Source of the DNA: Calonectria ilicicola
Taxonomy: Eukaryota; Ascomycota; Sordariomycetes; Hypocreales; Nectriaceae
NCBI GenBank assembly: GCA_020809705.1
Contig: CP085825.1
Span: 4,588,001 to 4,652,000 of the forward strand
DNA length: 64,000 nt
Direction of reading: 5' to 3'
Numbering within the stretch: the first letter of the stretch is position 1; each line of letters opens with the position of its first letter. The notes below the pieces were generated by a model. That model searched no databases. It had not been told where the DNA came from and saw nothing but the letters and a program-made list of their open reading frames with translations. Shown piece after piece: positions 34,901 through 47,630 of the stretch. The translations under genes and the position numbers were made by a program.

Positions 34901-36894
34901 TCGTTCGTTCCCGTTCCGCCTTCGCCTCGTCCTGCCCAATCCTCCCGCCCCTCTCGGTCACGGGAGGATAAACTCTGTGCTCCCAATGCTACCGTAGCCG
35001 TCTGCTCTCATCGCCCGTTCCTTAATGCTGCTGCAGCTGGAGCTGGAGCTGGAGCTGGGGCTGGGGCTGGGGCTGGGGCTGGGGCTGGTGCTGCGACTGT
35101 TACTGCCCCCACCTCTCTCTCCAAAAAGAGACCAACATACACATACATACATGCACACACACATACATCCATCCATTCACATACATATAGGCCCTGCCTA
35201 CTTATTGGCACTATGCCTTGTTGTTCCCGTGGCTGACGGATGAGCAGCAGTAGCAGCCCCCCCATCCCATCTCATCCCAGCCCAGCCCAACCCATCTCAT
35301 CCCATCCCATGCCCTCCCCTCAGCGCACCCACCACCACCGCCAACCACCCTGCTTGCTCCACGCTCCACGCTCCTCTACCCAGCTTCAAAGTCCCTTTGC
35401 TCTCTTGGCCTTGCGCCCGCGGCTGACCTGCCCGGTTCGACGGTACGGTAGCCGCACGTATCACGGCCTAACCACACAATCACACCCTGCATACTGCCGG
35501 TTGGGGCATGAAGCCAGGGGCTTCTCCTGCATCCTACTGCAGTCATCGTCATCCCGAGTTCAGAGGGCAAGTGGTATAAAAATAAACCAACCCATGGATC
35601 ACAGTCACAGGCGCCCATGATGGCCTGCCGCCCGCCCAATTGGGCTGCCGTCACCGGATTCACCACCCGACTCCCCTCCCCCTCCCCCACAAACAAACTA
35701 AGGTGCTCTGGCGTGGTCTAGATTGCCGCAACCCGTCGAGTCCTTTCGGTCCGTCATATCACGAGACTGTAACACCAACCTCGAGACGCCTCGGCCGGAC
35801 CGTTACGCTCCCTCCTACCCTTCGGAGCCGAATGATGACATGGACCCCATTCCCATTCCCCCAAGCGTCTCCGCTAACAGACAGCCCAGCCCTTTGTCAT
35901 GTTCGAGTCAGGATTATCGAGTCAACGGACCCAGTCCCGACTCGACGAACGACGACAAACACGAGGTTTTTACTGATTACGCACCCATGACAAGCAGATT
36001 AGCACCGCGACCGACCTCTCTTGGCACCGCCAGCTGAAGCCCAGGCGGCTGTGCTTAGTTTCGCCTCGATCCGCCTCGACTCAACTTTGACTTGCCCTGA
36101 CTTGCCGCCAGGCTGAGGCTTTGCATTGCGTCCCACCGCCTCGGGGCATGCGCAGGGTTGTGTTGCATCCCAAAGGATCTGCGTCCCTGGAGGCGATCCC
36201 CATGTTCATCCACCATACAGGATCTAGACTCGTTTCGAGATGCTTGTTGATACGAGTACGGAATCCCGAGACCAAATACTCGGTTTCACTCGGCCGGCGA
36301 ACAGACTCCTCCGTGGGGGCCTTTGTGCCTGGCAATCTCGCACGCCTTGTGCCTAATTTGCCCACAAACTGTTGCATCTTTAACCCCAGGACTACAGTAG
36401 CTAACCACTAGACGGCAATTGAAGAATGTTTTTCCTTCCTCCCACTTCCTATGTCATGGGTACAACGCGTAGATTGACTTTTTACATTCCTAAATAGTTC
36501 ATAGTTTGTTCCCGGAAAATATCCGTACCCGCAACTCTTTGACTCATTCGGCATCAACCCTCTTCTGGTAGGTCCGTTTACGATGTCAAAAGCCAATCAT
36601 TGTTGAATTGATTTTGCCGATTTTTCGTTCCCACGCTGTAGAATTCATGTATTTAAACCATTGCGTCTCAATTGAAGAGCCACATCAACTCAATTGCATC
36701 ATCCCAAACACCCCTTTGGCACCTAAGACCTTTGATGAATGTGGATGCCCATTGAGTCTAGCAACTCACGTCAAGCGATCCGGGAATAACGTTGCTCAGA
36801 GTAAAGAGCCTCGATTCATCCAAGTGCTGTGACGATTGAGCGCAAAGCCGCCAATAAGAAACGCTAGAACCAGCCGCCGGCATCATCCACAGCA
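31960..36894. other. Intergenic region, 4.9 kb, between divergent genes
   Basis: This contains the upstream regions of the Zn2Cys6 factor (-) and the GNAT gene (+). Open frames exist (33810-34460 minus and 33853-34338 plus are opposite one another) but show no domain. Low-complexity DNA is frequent: an A/G tract at 32887-32920, a G9 run near 34170, a hexanucleotide repeat at 35035-35088, and CCCATCTCATCCCAG-type pyrimidine repeats at 35262-35315. A TATTTAAA at 36650-36657 might serve the GNAT gene. Confidence 0.5.
35035..35088. repeat. Hexanucleotide repeat, AGCTGG x4 then GGCTGG x5
   Basis: Nine contiguous 6-bp units: four AGCTGG (35035-35058) and five GGCTGG (35059-35088), flanked by CTGC and TGCTGC. 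The second half is a GGGGCT repeat with regularly spaced four-G runs, so the plus strand could form G-quadruplexes. It lies in non-coding DNA between divergent genes. Confidence 0.9.
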
Positions 36895-37789
36895 ATGGCC
36901 CCAGTCTACCATATCCGCCCAGGTCTCTGGTCTGACGTCCCCGCGGCTTCGGATCTCTACATGAAAAGCTTCGACAAGGAACCCTTGCTCGATTCCATGT
37001 TTCCTAGTCGCCGTGTCAACCCATCCATTTTCCACCATTGGATCACACGTCGCTTTCGGATGCGTTACTGGACACCAGGGTACATCCTCACAATGGCGAT
37101 TGCGTATGATGAAGCGGACGAGGATGGAGATGACAGCGAACGCGATGAAGATGCTCTGAAGCAAAAGGGACCTGAAAAGGGTCTGAAAAGAAAAGGCCAA
37201 GGTCGACCAGTGGGCCTCACATGGTGGCATCGCCCCGTCGAATCTTTCTCGTTCTATGAACGCTGGCTATCTCCGTGTAAGTGAAACATTTTTCTCTCCC
37301 ACAGCTTTGCATAAATTCCCCTCTCTTCCGAATAGCATTTCTCCTTCAATTCTGTCTTCGCTCCAACCGGACACTAATCACACACCTTTCCCTCCCTCAG
37401 CTGCCTGGCTCAGTAGCATAGTGTTGGGCATCTTGAAGTTCCACAACAACCTTTTCCCCATCCGCAATGTCGACCTGCACAAGCTTGGTATCTATGACCG
37501 CGTTTTCGCCGTGATTGAGCCCACGATTTTGAATTCTGAGCGCCGCCGCGGTGCCTGGTACCTGGCAACTCTCGGTGTCGACCCGGTCATTCAGGGGAAA
37601 GGCATTGGGGGCATGCTCCTCCGCGAGGGTCTCGCCAAGGCCGATTCCGCGGGCGTTGCAACTTGGCTAGTTGGCCTCCAGGGTCTGGAAACCTACTACA
37701 ACCGATATGGATTCGTCGAGGTTGGGAGGGCAAATGTGGGAGAGTTGAAAGATTGGGAAGGGGGGTCTATCATGTTTAGGAACGACTAA
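36895..37789 (+). CDS. GNAT-family N-acetyltransferase
   Basis: Two exons, 36895-37276 and 37401-37789, joined over a 124-nt intron (donor GTAAGT, branch ACTAATC, acceptor CAG after a pyrimidine tract), give 256 residues. The N-terminus (YHIRPGLWSDVPAASDLYMK) is a typical first strand and helix of the GNAT fold. The acetyl-CoA site is clear: WYLATLGVDPVIQGKGIGGM, with the Q-x-x-G-x-G/A pyrophosphate loop at 192-198, then LREGLAKAD. GLETYYNRYGFVEVG near the end is the usual C-terminal motif. A highly charged insert at about 72-104 (DEADEDGDDSERDEDALKQK) separates the central strands and is probably disordered. Related fungal proteins are usually annotated only as GNAT acetyltransferases. The substrate is unknown and it could act on small molecules or proteins. 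Confidence 0.85.
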
Positions 37790-40547
37790 GCATGACCACA
37801 GCAAAACATAGGTCATTGTCAGTGTGGCCAATAGCGGGGTCGTTCTTTTGGCCATATCAGATGCTTGTGTGGGCGATAATAAGCATAACATGTCATCGCA
37901 AACCCCTGTCAAGTGGTTCTTTAACAATAGAAATTAAATAAAGATAAAAGATATGGCTGAATCATGGGTATTTTTACATTATTTATTATTCATCTTATTC
38001 TATTTTCCTACAGAGCTAGGTTGGGAGAGAAACCGCCTGGGTCTTTTGTTTATTGACTCTATGAAGGTATAAGCTTAAGGAGCATATGACTTGGAAAGTA
38101 TTTATGTTGAGTAATAAAATAATTAGTCTTTTTTTTTCGCGTATTCCGGTTACAACATTAACTAAAACTGGAGGGTCAGATGTGCACCAAGGTTGAATTT
38201 AATCGTATTACCACTATTTGTGATGCTGTCCTTAAATTCCACACTCCTCCAAGAGTAATTCTTGATACGTGAGCCCCTCGTTGTCAGGCTAGACTAGCGG
38301 AGGATGCAAAACTTGCAGCTAGCTCTCTGCAACACACTCTCCCACCTTTACTCAACACAATCAATTTTTGGGGTCTGAAATCCATGCTTGGTGTCGGTGT
38401 CTCCCTTACATTGCATGCAAATACCAATGCTGTAATTGGCTTGGTGATAAAACAAAATCCCATCCTATTTTGTTTTAATTTCCAAAATCAAGTTTTGACA
38501 AGCAGTGCAAGTCCAAAGTAGTGAGACATTCAACAATCTACGCCGAATATAGGAGTTTTTCTATGTTTCAACCACCCATTGAGTCGGCCAATAGATTCCT
38601 TAGGGGAAGATGGGTTTCGGGGGCGTTTTCCACGATGACGATCAAAATCGACAGCTAAACACAACTTGTAATGCTCTACAATATTGATTTGGGTGTTGCA
38701 TTCTGATGAGCTCTCCGTCAATTTCGGACATTATAACCAGCGCCAGAAATAGGATGAAATCTTAGGTCCGTGGGTGGTGTTCTACTTGTTTTCCTTGCCT
38801 CTATTCCACTTATCAGCGGAGGTTGCAGCATCTCAGCACAGCTCAGACCAGTAAGCGGAGGGGCAACGCTAGGCAAGCCGCTCAAAATAGGGATCAAGTC
38901 AGCCACGGCTTAGTTGATTGCAGGTTTCAAATAATGGAGTCATCGAATATAAATAGAATATGACAGACGAACAATGCTCAATGCTACTTGAGAGGAAATA
39001 CTAGGGCTTGGTTGGCTGGGTGCCAAAATATTCAGTCTGCTCCATCCAGGGGGGTCATTATATGTCGGAATATTACTCCCTTGTAATCTACCCAAACGCT
39101 ACTGGTGACAACATGTCCATCAACGCTCGTGGGACGGAGAGAGAAAGCCACGTGGTTGGCAAGATGAACCGGTAGAGTGCAACGTAAGACGGCCATGTGC
39201 TGCACTAGTGTGAGGGAATTGGAGCCTCGAGATGGCACCAGGTTTCAGTCTTGGCGTAGGTCATGCTGTCGTCCCATGACTGGGCTGAACTATTTGTAGA
39301 TTACGACAGTTCATATCAATGTAACCTGGGGGGTCAGACTCAGCTTCGACGTGGCCCGCACAACCATAATCCTAACGTAAAGGAAAAAGAAAAGAAAAGA
39401 AAACAGTAGACTATTTTTCAGGTGTAAGCTTCACTTGTAGCGGAGGAAGAGCAAGTAATCGTGGTGCCTAAAACATTTGATTGTATGGTTTTTCTATTGA
39501 CCACCTGGGTACCAGGAGCTCTGGCTCCAAACTAAAAAATCAATCCATCCATCCCGATCCGATCACACTCGTTATTCGCCATCCGTGCCGTGAAAATAAG
39601 AACAAAGAACCGTTTGCCGTTTTTGAGACCTGCTCAACTCCTTATACCGCCTTGAGACAAGCTGCCACCCATCCGGATTTCGTTGTCCATTATATCGTGA
39701 TCCATCCCACGCCTTGTTTGAGAAGAACCACCCAAAGCGCAAACACCATGGAGGTGAAGTAACAAAGAAAATTTTCAAGAACGAACGCACATGAAGTACT
39801 CGTTCCCTCATAGAATCTCGGGTCCTGTGTACCGAAAGAGATTCAAGAGAATGAACGACGCTCTCATCAAAACCATTATTGTACCCGCTTCGCGTCCCAT
39901 GTCCCCGCAGTGTCTTGTGCATTGTTTCAGTTGCTGATTATCGACATGCCCATTTCCGAAGCTCTAACAGTGACCTGGTTGCCCAGGTATAAAGTGAATT
40001 AAAAAGGAGGGTTTGAAGTTCAAAGTTGATGTGACTAGTGCCAAATTTTTCGGTGTCCATTTATGCCGTGCTTTCTTGCAAGCAAGCCGGAAAGGGATAA
40101 TCATCGTGGTAGCCAGTGACAACCAGATTGGAAGTCTCCGAGCTCGATGGTAGCAGATCCAAGCAACAGCGCGTGTTTTTTTTTTGGGCATGCGAATGGT
40201 AAGGCACAGAAAAACAGTTGCGTGAATACTGCGTATTCTGTAGTTGTACAGGGGTTAAAACATGACTGGAGCTTTGATTCAGGTGATTCTCGTCAGAAGA
40301 TACCGCCAGCAGACCAGTACCATCCCATGGTAATGACAGAGTCATCCCCAATAGGTTGTGAATTGGGTTTAAAGCGGTATTGTGAATCAGCATCAAGTCA
40401 AATGTGGCACCTCATGGGGTGTCACAAAAAAAAGCCCCAAGAGCTATGATACTTAGAATGAGGCGGGCGAGGGTCGCCTGTCATCATTGCAGGGTCCTGT
40501 ATCTGAGAGTTAAAATCAAAGTCATTCATTGGGGATTATTTTAGGTA
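37790..40547. other. Convergent intergenic region, 2.8 kb
   Basis: This lies between the GNAT gene (+) and the ORP1-like gene (-), both ending into it. It is AT-rich around 37930-38200 (ATTATTTATTATTCATCTTATT region). No open frame over about 120 codons and no domain was seen. An unusually long stretch for a convergent pair, but I see nothing in it. Confidence 0.5.
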
Positions 40548-43500
40548 CTAACGGTCAAATTCCGGATGACTGTTGCGTCGATCATCGGATTGCGAGAAAT
40601 TGATGTGGGACCGGTGGCCCAGGACCTGCGAATCACTTCGCTGACGTTGGTGATGGCTCAGGGAAGTAGTAGGGCGTTGGGTGTCATCGGAAACAACCGA
40701 AGCAGTGGGGGAGATTGCTCCATCCCTGGGGCTGTAATCGCTGTGCTCCTCCTCGACTGGCTCGAGGGGAGATGTATCTTTGGAAAAGGGAGATCCCTCA
40801 TCCTCAAACTGATCACCATGAGCTGAGTGAGCAGCATCCGTCATCTCAATGTCATCAGAGCCCTCACGCTGGACAGTGTTGGGCGAGTGAGTGGCTCGCA
40901 GGGTGTAGGCATCAACAACTTCGGGTAGAAACTCGACAGGGGGAACGTCCCTCAGGATGCCCTGCTGGATGTCATGGTGAAGACGCTCGACGATATCAAG
41001 AATATCATCGTGAGTCTTGCCCTCTCCGAGGCTCTGAATAATCCATCGTGGGAGAGGATCCTGCCCATTCGACTCAACGAGCCGTCTAAGCTCGCGCTTG
41101 CGAATAGAGAAAGTCCATGATCGAATGTAGATTCCCTCGACGTTGACTCCGCCATTCTTCTCGAGTCCTTGGCTCCAGAAGATCATTCTGGCGATCTGCT
41201 CGTAGACGAGATCGATCTGTGTCATGCTGAACTCGGCACCCTTGCGGTAGCGGATTCGCTGGTAGTGCTTGCGGCACATGCAGACCCAAGCGCGCTCGGG
41301 AATTCGGCGGGTGCAGACCTTGTTGCGACCAAACAGATGAGAAATGACCTTGCGAGGTACAGATCCGGTGTTGCAGTTGTCAACGTGCATGCAAATATCA
41401 CCACCTCGGAGAGGGGCTCCTCCATTGAGACCAAATCGGGTGCAGGTGTTCAGAAGACGGCTCTGGAAGTCGGACGAGGAAGCCGGTGGGGGTGGAAGAA
41501 CTACACCCACGAAGTCAGTCAAATCAAATCACTAAAAAGCAAAAAAAAGCCAACGTACCCTGAGGTCGAGGAGCGGGAGATGCATCTGAATGTGGCATAC
41601 CCTCGTCCATGGGTCCTACAGATCGCGAAGCATGGTGGCTCACAGGCGAGACATCAGCTCTGCTGCTTCGGCGGCCCCGGCTAACACTTCGGCGTCCACG
41701 AGGCATGGCGAGATGAGGGTGTGGTAGCACAGGCTCAAAGCTCTCTGGGGTGATTGGTGGCAAGTAGGATGGACGGCGAGCAAACGTCGATGAAGAGATC
41801 TGAGGGGGGTTGGGTGCAGAGATGGTTCGCTTGTGAATCCGTTCCAAGGGGTTTGGATGCAATACACTGCTTCGTAGCGGAGTGTTGCTATAAGCGAAAG
41901 AGTCAGTACACACAATTCATAGGTTTTTTGAGTTGGCAAAAACAATTGATTCGAAATTGGTCGGGTCAAAGTCAGAAGGAAAATGGACAAACTGTCTCGG
42001 CGTTGCGAACAAGGATTTGCGAGTGTTTAAATGCCCACAATGTTGAAGTGATGAAAGGAAGGCATTCGAAGCAGTAGGTTCCAAGCTCCTTTGCAATGAC
42101 AAGCAGATGGTACAGACAGTGATACAATGCCAATTGATCCAGGTCTGAGGCATCCATAATTTCAGCCGGACAATAAGCAGCAAATAGACAATACCTCATC
42201 TCAACAGGTCACTAAACAAGTGATTGAAGGATTCGTCTAATTTGCCTGCCCGGACAGGAGCCACGTTTGGTGATGCATTGCCTACTTGCATCTGACATAG
42301 AACATTGAATGAAAGAAATTCGCATACCTGTGATCAATTGACAGACGTGATCGCTTTCGCCTGATGACTCTTGCATCCATAGCAGCATCTGAAGGGTTAC
42401 CCTGAGGGATTCCAGGACCATAGTATGGCACAGTGCTGTGCTGAGGCAGTGGGGGCAGTCGAGGAGGAGATTCACGGCGCTCTAGGTACTCAGGAGTTGC
42501 CGTCAACCGAGGAAGCTGTTCAAGCTTTGACTCCAAAAAGGGCATCTCTGAAGCAACGGAACCAACATGATGACTGCTGACTGTTGACATTGACGAAAAT
42601 CTGGAGTGTCCGCCAGAAAACGTTGACGAGCAAAGCGATGAGAAGCTGCTGCGGCTATCTGAAACCTTGTGGTTGGGAGTGTGGCCAATCCCTGGGATGC
42701 CAGCAGGATGTTCGGTCCAAATGCTTGACCTGGTTCATCATTGTCAGTAAAGCTATTCCCTGCTGTGGTGTTCCAGGATCCAATGCGTGGCAGTGATGCT
42801 TTAATTGACCCGCAGAACAGGGAGCTTTGACTCCATGCTCCAACCACGTCAACTTTGCATTGCCCAAGCCAATGCTTCATTATGCGGCACCCCAGGCAAT
42901 GGAACAAATGAAACATGCGGCAAAGTAGAGCTTACCTGCGGGAGTCTGGCTGAGGACGAGTTTCACAGTAAGAGCTAAGAGTGTCAGTTCCGTCGTTTCG
43001 CGGGGGAAATCGAAGAGCAAGGATGAAAATCGCATTGCGATGATGAGATGGGTGCTTGCAGCTTACCTTCGCCTCCACGGATCTTGCTGAACATCAGAGC
43101 CAGGATGCATTCTTTTCGTCATTGTCAGCTTCCGTCAATTCATAAATTCCACGGGATGTCGTAAGCACTCACCTGCCCGGTCGGGGGGTTGAGAAAGGTA
43201 CATGTGCGTTTGGAGCGACCTTTGACATGGGCGATTCGATAGATGCCACCGATGCGTGTCTCGAGTGACCGCCATTGTGGGAATAGTTGGTGTCGATAGG
43301 CTCGCCTGTTGGGCGGAAAGAAAAGGATGGGCGTGAGAACTGAGGAGGAGCATCCCGCGGTAACGAATAACCACCAGCGTCCCACGGAGTACGAACTCTG
43401 CTGTCCTTGACGCCAGTCGCTTGCGTTGCGGGCACGCATTCTGGAGACGGTGTTGGTAGGGAAGAAGGTGCATTCAGAGCTCCTCGGATCGCCAACGGTG

Positions 43501-43570
43501 TGTCTTCCTTGGAGGCTGATTCGTGGGGGCTGGGTCCCGAAGGGATGTTGAGCATCGATGCGATATTCAT
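40548..43570 (-). CDS. ORP1-like fungal protein, six exons
   Basis: Proposed exons are 43570-43173, 43111-43067 (45 nt), 42974-42936 (39 nt), 42729-42328, 41887-41559 and 41500-40548, giving 721 residues. All introns are GT-AG and frame is kept throughout, the first four junctions all in phase 2. The N-terminal 400 residues are Ser/Pro-rich and probably disordered (for example MNIASMLNIPSGPSPHESAS). A compact conserved-looking region follows at about 440-515: CMHVDNCNTGSVPRKVISHL, then CTRRIPERAWVCMCRKHYQR, then QIDLVYEQIARMIFW. Its Cys/His content suggests metal binding or an ordered core. I recognise this as the family annotated ORP1 in filamentous ascomycetes, whose biochemical role I cannot state. 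The tail is acidic and Ser-rich. The start of the 42729 exon was chosen because CAG after CTGAC restores the frame. Confidence 0.75.
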
Positions 43571-46500
43571 GATGAAGGCTGGAAGATTGGTGGCAGTAGA
43601 TAGATGGTAATTAAGTAGAATGTAAACGGCAAGTCGCCAGATATCGTAGATAAGAAGTCGTCTCCGCCGGCTGAGGAGTGCTGAGATTAAAAGTCGACAA
43701 TAATATTAGTGCGCCGAGATAATTATACCAGTCGTCAGGTCGTAGATTAGTATACAGGCCTATTGTCCCATGGCCACCGCCATTAGGTTTTCCAGTATGT
43801 GGTGTGAAGTCTGTTGATTGCTCTTTCGAAGGCAATTAAGGATTAAATTAGAAGAAATACACGAGTGTCCTGTGGTGGAAGTAGAGGTGAACAAGGACAA
43901 ATGGGTCGCGGGGGGCGATTCGTGGATGGGAGAGGCTTTTTATGAATCGAATGCTGCTGCAGATAGTCTTTCAGGTCGTGGCCTGATAGCGATAATCGTA
44001 TAGTGACGCTGTTCCCTCGTATTTCGGTGCTAGGGTTGGACGAGGTGGTGTAGCGGCGTCAGCCAGGTGAATGCAGGTCCTCTTAGTAGATGCAAGTGAT
44101 ATATGATGTCCAGCAGAATGCAGTTGACCGTTTTGAACAAGAAAGCAAACGACTCCAGGTCGGCGATGGCTTGTTTCTGTATGAAGAAGGTTCTAAGATG
44201 AATGGAAGACAAATCCAGGAGAGAAAAAGCGAGTGGCAGAAGGGAAGTCAAACACCATCAATGAACTTGGGATGAAGGATGGAAAAGGAAGAGATGAGAC
44301 GAATCTGCCACGGAAAAGAACTTAATCGATGGACGCTATGACTGGATTGACAACGCATGAAAGAGACGGTAGGGTTCGAAGACGGTAGTCGTTTGGGGTT
44401 GGGGTTGGGGGGGCGTTAAGGGTTGAGGGCTGAAAAGGGGCGTGGGCCAAGTAGGTAGTCGACGGTCCATCACCCGCTAGGGTCGCAGAACAGGGGATTC
44501 CTAGTTGGCAAATCGAGAGGTCATAGTGACAGGGGCAGTGAGGTCGAGAAAAGATGCAGTTCCAGAGCTTTTCAGGTTGGCCATGGGGAATACGAGGCCC
44601 TTCTGTCTGGCCTTGCAGCGGGAACCAGCAGCACCAGCAGCGTTACCACGGCAAAAAAACGCATGTTGATGCACGCCTTAACTCACCGGGCCTTGGAAGG
44701 AGCTTGGGGGCCCAAAAACACGATGCCGGGTCGCATAATGCGCTGCGTCACGTCGATAACGAGGGGCCGACAAGCTGGCCTGGCATGGGCGAGTGGCCCG
44801 ACTGGCTCCCACAGGCGAGACGACGCTGGACCATCCCGGCGCAATGGGGCACATACAGGCCAGGAGTTGCAGCAGCAGGACGCGGGCGTCGCACTCGCAA
44901 CTAGCGTCTTGCGTTGCCGGCAGTTTTCGATTAACGGGGTACCCCTGCTGGTTAGCATGACGGGTCGCAGATCATGGCGTTGAGTGCCCCGTCCGAACCA
45001 TGATCTCCACAAGGGAATTGTCCGGACAGGGTCCAGTGTGGTGGGAGACCATCGGGGGGACCAACCCGACCGTTACCGCTTAAGCGTGGGCAGGACCCGG
45101 AGCTAGCACGGTGGACAGATCATAGATGGCCCATCCCACGCCAACGCCGCCGCCGCTGCTCCTCCTCCTTCGCCTGACGCTGCTACTGGCGGCATCAAAG
45201 GGACAAAAAAAGGGGGGGGGTATCAGAGGCGCAGCAGGCTTGTCGATCTGCAAGCTGATACGTGCAATGGGGCGTGAAACATCTCCAGGGACTGGATCCC
45301 CGTTTGACGTCGCCTAGACTGGGGGACCTGGGCGTCGAATTCAGCCAGGGATGCCATCCAGGGATGCATGGCAGACAGCCAGAGAACAGCCGCACATTCA
45401 CACAAGGCATCGCGACGCAACGGATCCGGGATCGACCCACCAACAAGCCCATGTGCTGGTCGTCGACAGTTGGTCGGGAGATGCCGAGACCAGGTGTTAG
45501 AAATGGCCGGTTCTGGTTCTGGGCGACAATGTTGCGGCCAGACCGGACGCAACAAGCTGGAGAAAAGAATGCAGGTAATGTTCGACAGATCCATCGGCCA
45601 CAACGCGGCCCAGGTGCGCGCGCATTGTGCACACTTCTTCCTTGCTTGCTTCCATCCACTCACCCACCCACCATCCATCCATTCATTGCCCGCTTGTCCC
45701 GCGCTGCTTGCTGCATCTCGTGGCATGGCGCAATATGTCGGTTTCCGCACCAATGGATATTTTGTGGGAGGCCGATATGAGCTATTCATCCGCCGTTGTC
45801 TGATCTCAGTTCCCGCCTGAATCAGAGAGGCCGTTAAGACAGCCACCGCCACCGGCAGCGAAACAAAAAATAAACACATGGCTGGCGGTATAGGAGCTGC
45901 CTCGGGTAGAAGCCTAAGAGTATTTGCTGGGCCTAATTTTCTATATTGGCCTTGGTCGTGCCAAGTGTATCTGAGGCTAGCCTGGCCGGAAGCCGCAACG
46001 ACTGGGGCAGGTGCTCTTCTCCGTGTTAAAGATCTGGGGGATAATTTTAGGTCAGCAGTTGGATTTCTGAGTGGCTTAATTAATTTCCCGAAGACGATCG
46101 TGTTGCATCGCAAACTACACTAACACGCCCGCCTGGGTCTGGACGAAGCCTGACGAGTTGGGTTGATTGAGGACGGTGCAGTGGGTGCTGCTCCAAGGTC
46201 CTGCTGGTATGTCAAACTACCCCCCCGGCACCATCTCGCCAATTTGACAGTTAGGGCCCGCAGGGGTCCAACCTAGGCACTTTCAGTCAAAAGGAGGGAT
46301 CAAACGCGTCGGCGGCATGGGGCCTGTTGGAGGGGCGGGCTGGGATGAGGGGACGAGAATCAGGGCCGGGCTACGTATTGCTATCCTGAAAGAAGGTACA
46401 GAGCCAGATGAAGAAGAAGGGGAGACAATCCCGGAGGTTTCCACGATCAACATGGTGGTGTTGAGGGTTGCAAGTCGCAAGTGTCTCCGTACCGGGATAG

Positions 46501-47606
46501 TATGCCCCATGTTTCATGCGTGCAGCGTCGCAAGCCAGGATGTCGTTGCCGGAGAAGAGGCAAGGGTTGGTTGAGCGTGTGTGTGTATGTACTGTATGTG
46601 TATGTGTGCGTGTGTGCGTAGGCGGGATGGACGCTCGGAACTCGTGGCGGAACTCGAGCGTCGACACGGGGCGGGGCGAGCAAGCCACGAGAAGCAAAGG
46701 ACAGAGACTGGAATCGAGAGAGAACATCGTAGGAAGCTAATACTTGACGTTTCAGTCGAGCCAACAGGCAGCCCCGCGTCGATTCGACAGGGATGATTCA
46801 TGCGCGTGTTTGCGCCTGGGGTGGGATTTTTTTTTTAGAGCCCCGGCCTGGGCTTGTTGCGACTGGTGCGACTGGCGGTGGGGGGGAGGTACCGTTTTGC
46901 ACAGAGCGTTGGCAAGGCGGATGAGAAGCTCGAGAGCCCATCATCGTCAGGTGAAGCTAATCGCATCCCGAGAAGGGCGGATGGGGCATCGCCGATGATG
47001 AAGAAAAAAAAAAGGGACCAGATAGCGTCAAGAATGAGGAAAGGCGCAAATCATCAGACAACCGTTTTCAGACCTTGCAGTAGACTGCTGACATCCCAAG
47101 AACGAGGAACGAGACCGGGTTTCCTCTTTGTAGAATAATGCGGCGCCATTGTTCACTAGGTACGTCCGTGTGTCTGTGTGTCTGTGTGTACCTATGTAGT
47201 ATAATGTGTAGAGCAAGTATTCAATCCCTCACGTTGTCTGACTGTGCCGCCCTATTTGGGCAAGTACCTCGCCGTTCCCGCTCCTGCATGAGTCCGTGTG
47301 TTGTTTTTCTTTTCTTTGCCTCTTTTGTCATTGTTCTGTTGCCTATCATTCTGTGATAAACATGCCGTCCCAGCAAACATCGGCAGTGGCGGCGTTGGCG
47401 GCAGAAACGGTCGCGGCAGTACGATCCTTCGAGGGAAAAAGAAAAAAAACCTAAGCTAGACTATAAGGAAACAGAAAATAGGGGACCATGATTCGAGGCT
47501 ATGGAGTCACAAAAGAGGCACGGGTGCCAGGATTCAATCATGCAAACGAATCGCAACTGGCAATTGGACAAGAGGCAGCGGCGTAACTTTGTTATGTCGA
47601 AAAAAG

Positions 47607-47630
47607 GACGACGACGACGACGACGACGAC
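47607..47630. repeat. (GAC)8 trinucleotide repeat
   Basis: Eight perfect GAC units in the gene-poor stretch. A similar block, seven CGA units, lies at 49738-49758. Neither sits in a supported reading frame. Confidence 0.9.

Noticed and set aside
35640..36037. Pro/Ser/Asp-rich frame ahead of the GNAT gene (SVISRDCNTNLETPRPDRYA...)
   Set aside because: Looks mildly protein-like but has no start context, domain or splice partner; kept as non-coding.
42656..42663. TTTCAG acceptor as the start of the fourth ORP1-like exon
   Set aside because: It would give an immediate stop in the required phase; CAG ending at 42730, after CTGAC, keeps the frame and adds sensible residues.
45223..46113. 296-codon open frame on the minus strand in the gene-poor stretch
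   Set aside because: Overlapped by open frames on the opposite strand and in other frames, no domain, and composition like translated GC-rich non-coding DNA.
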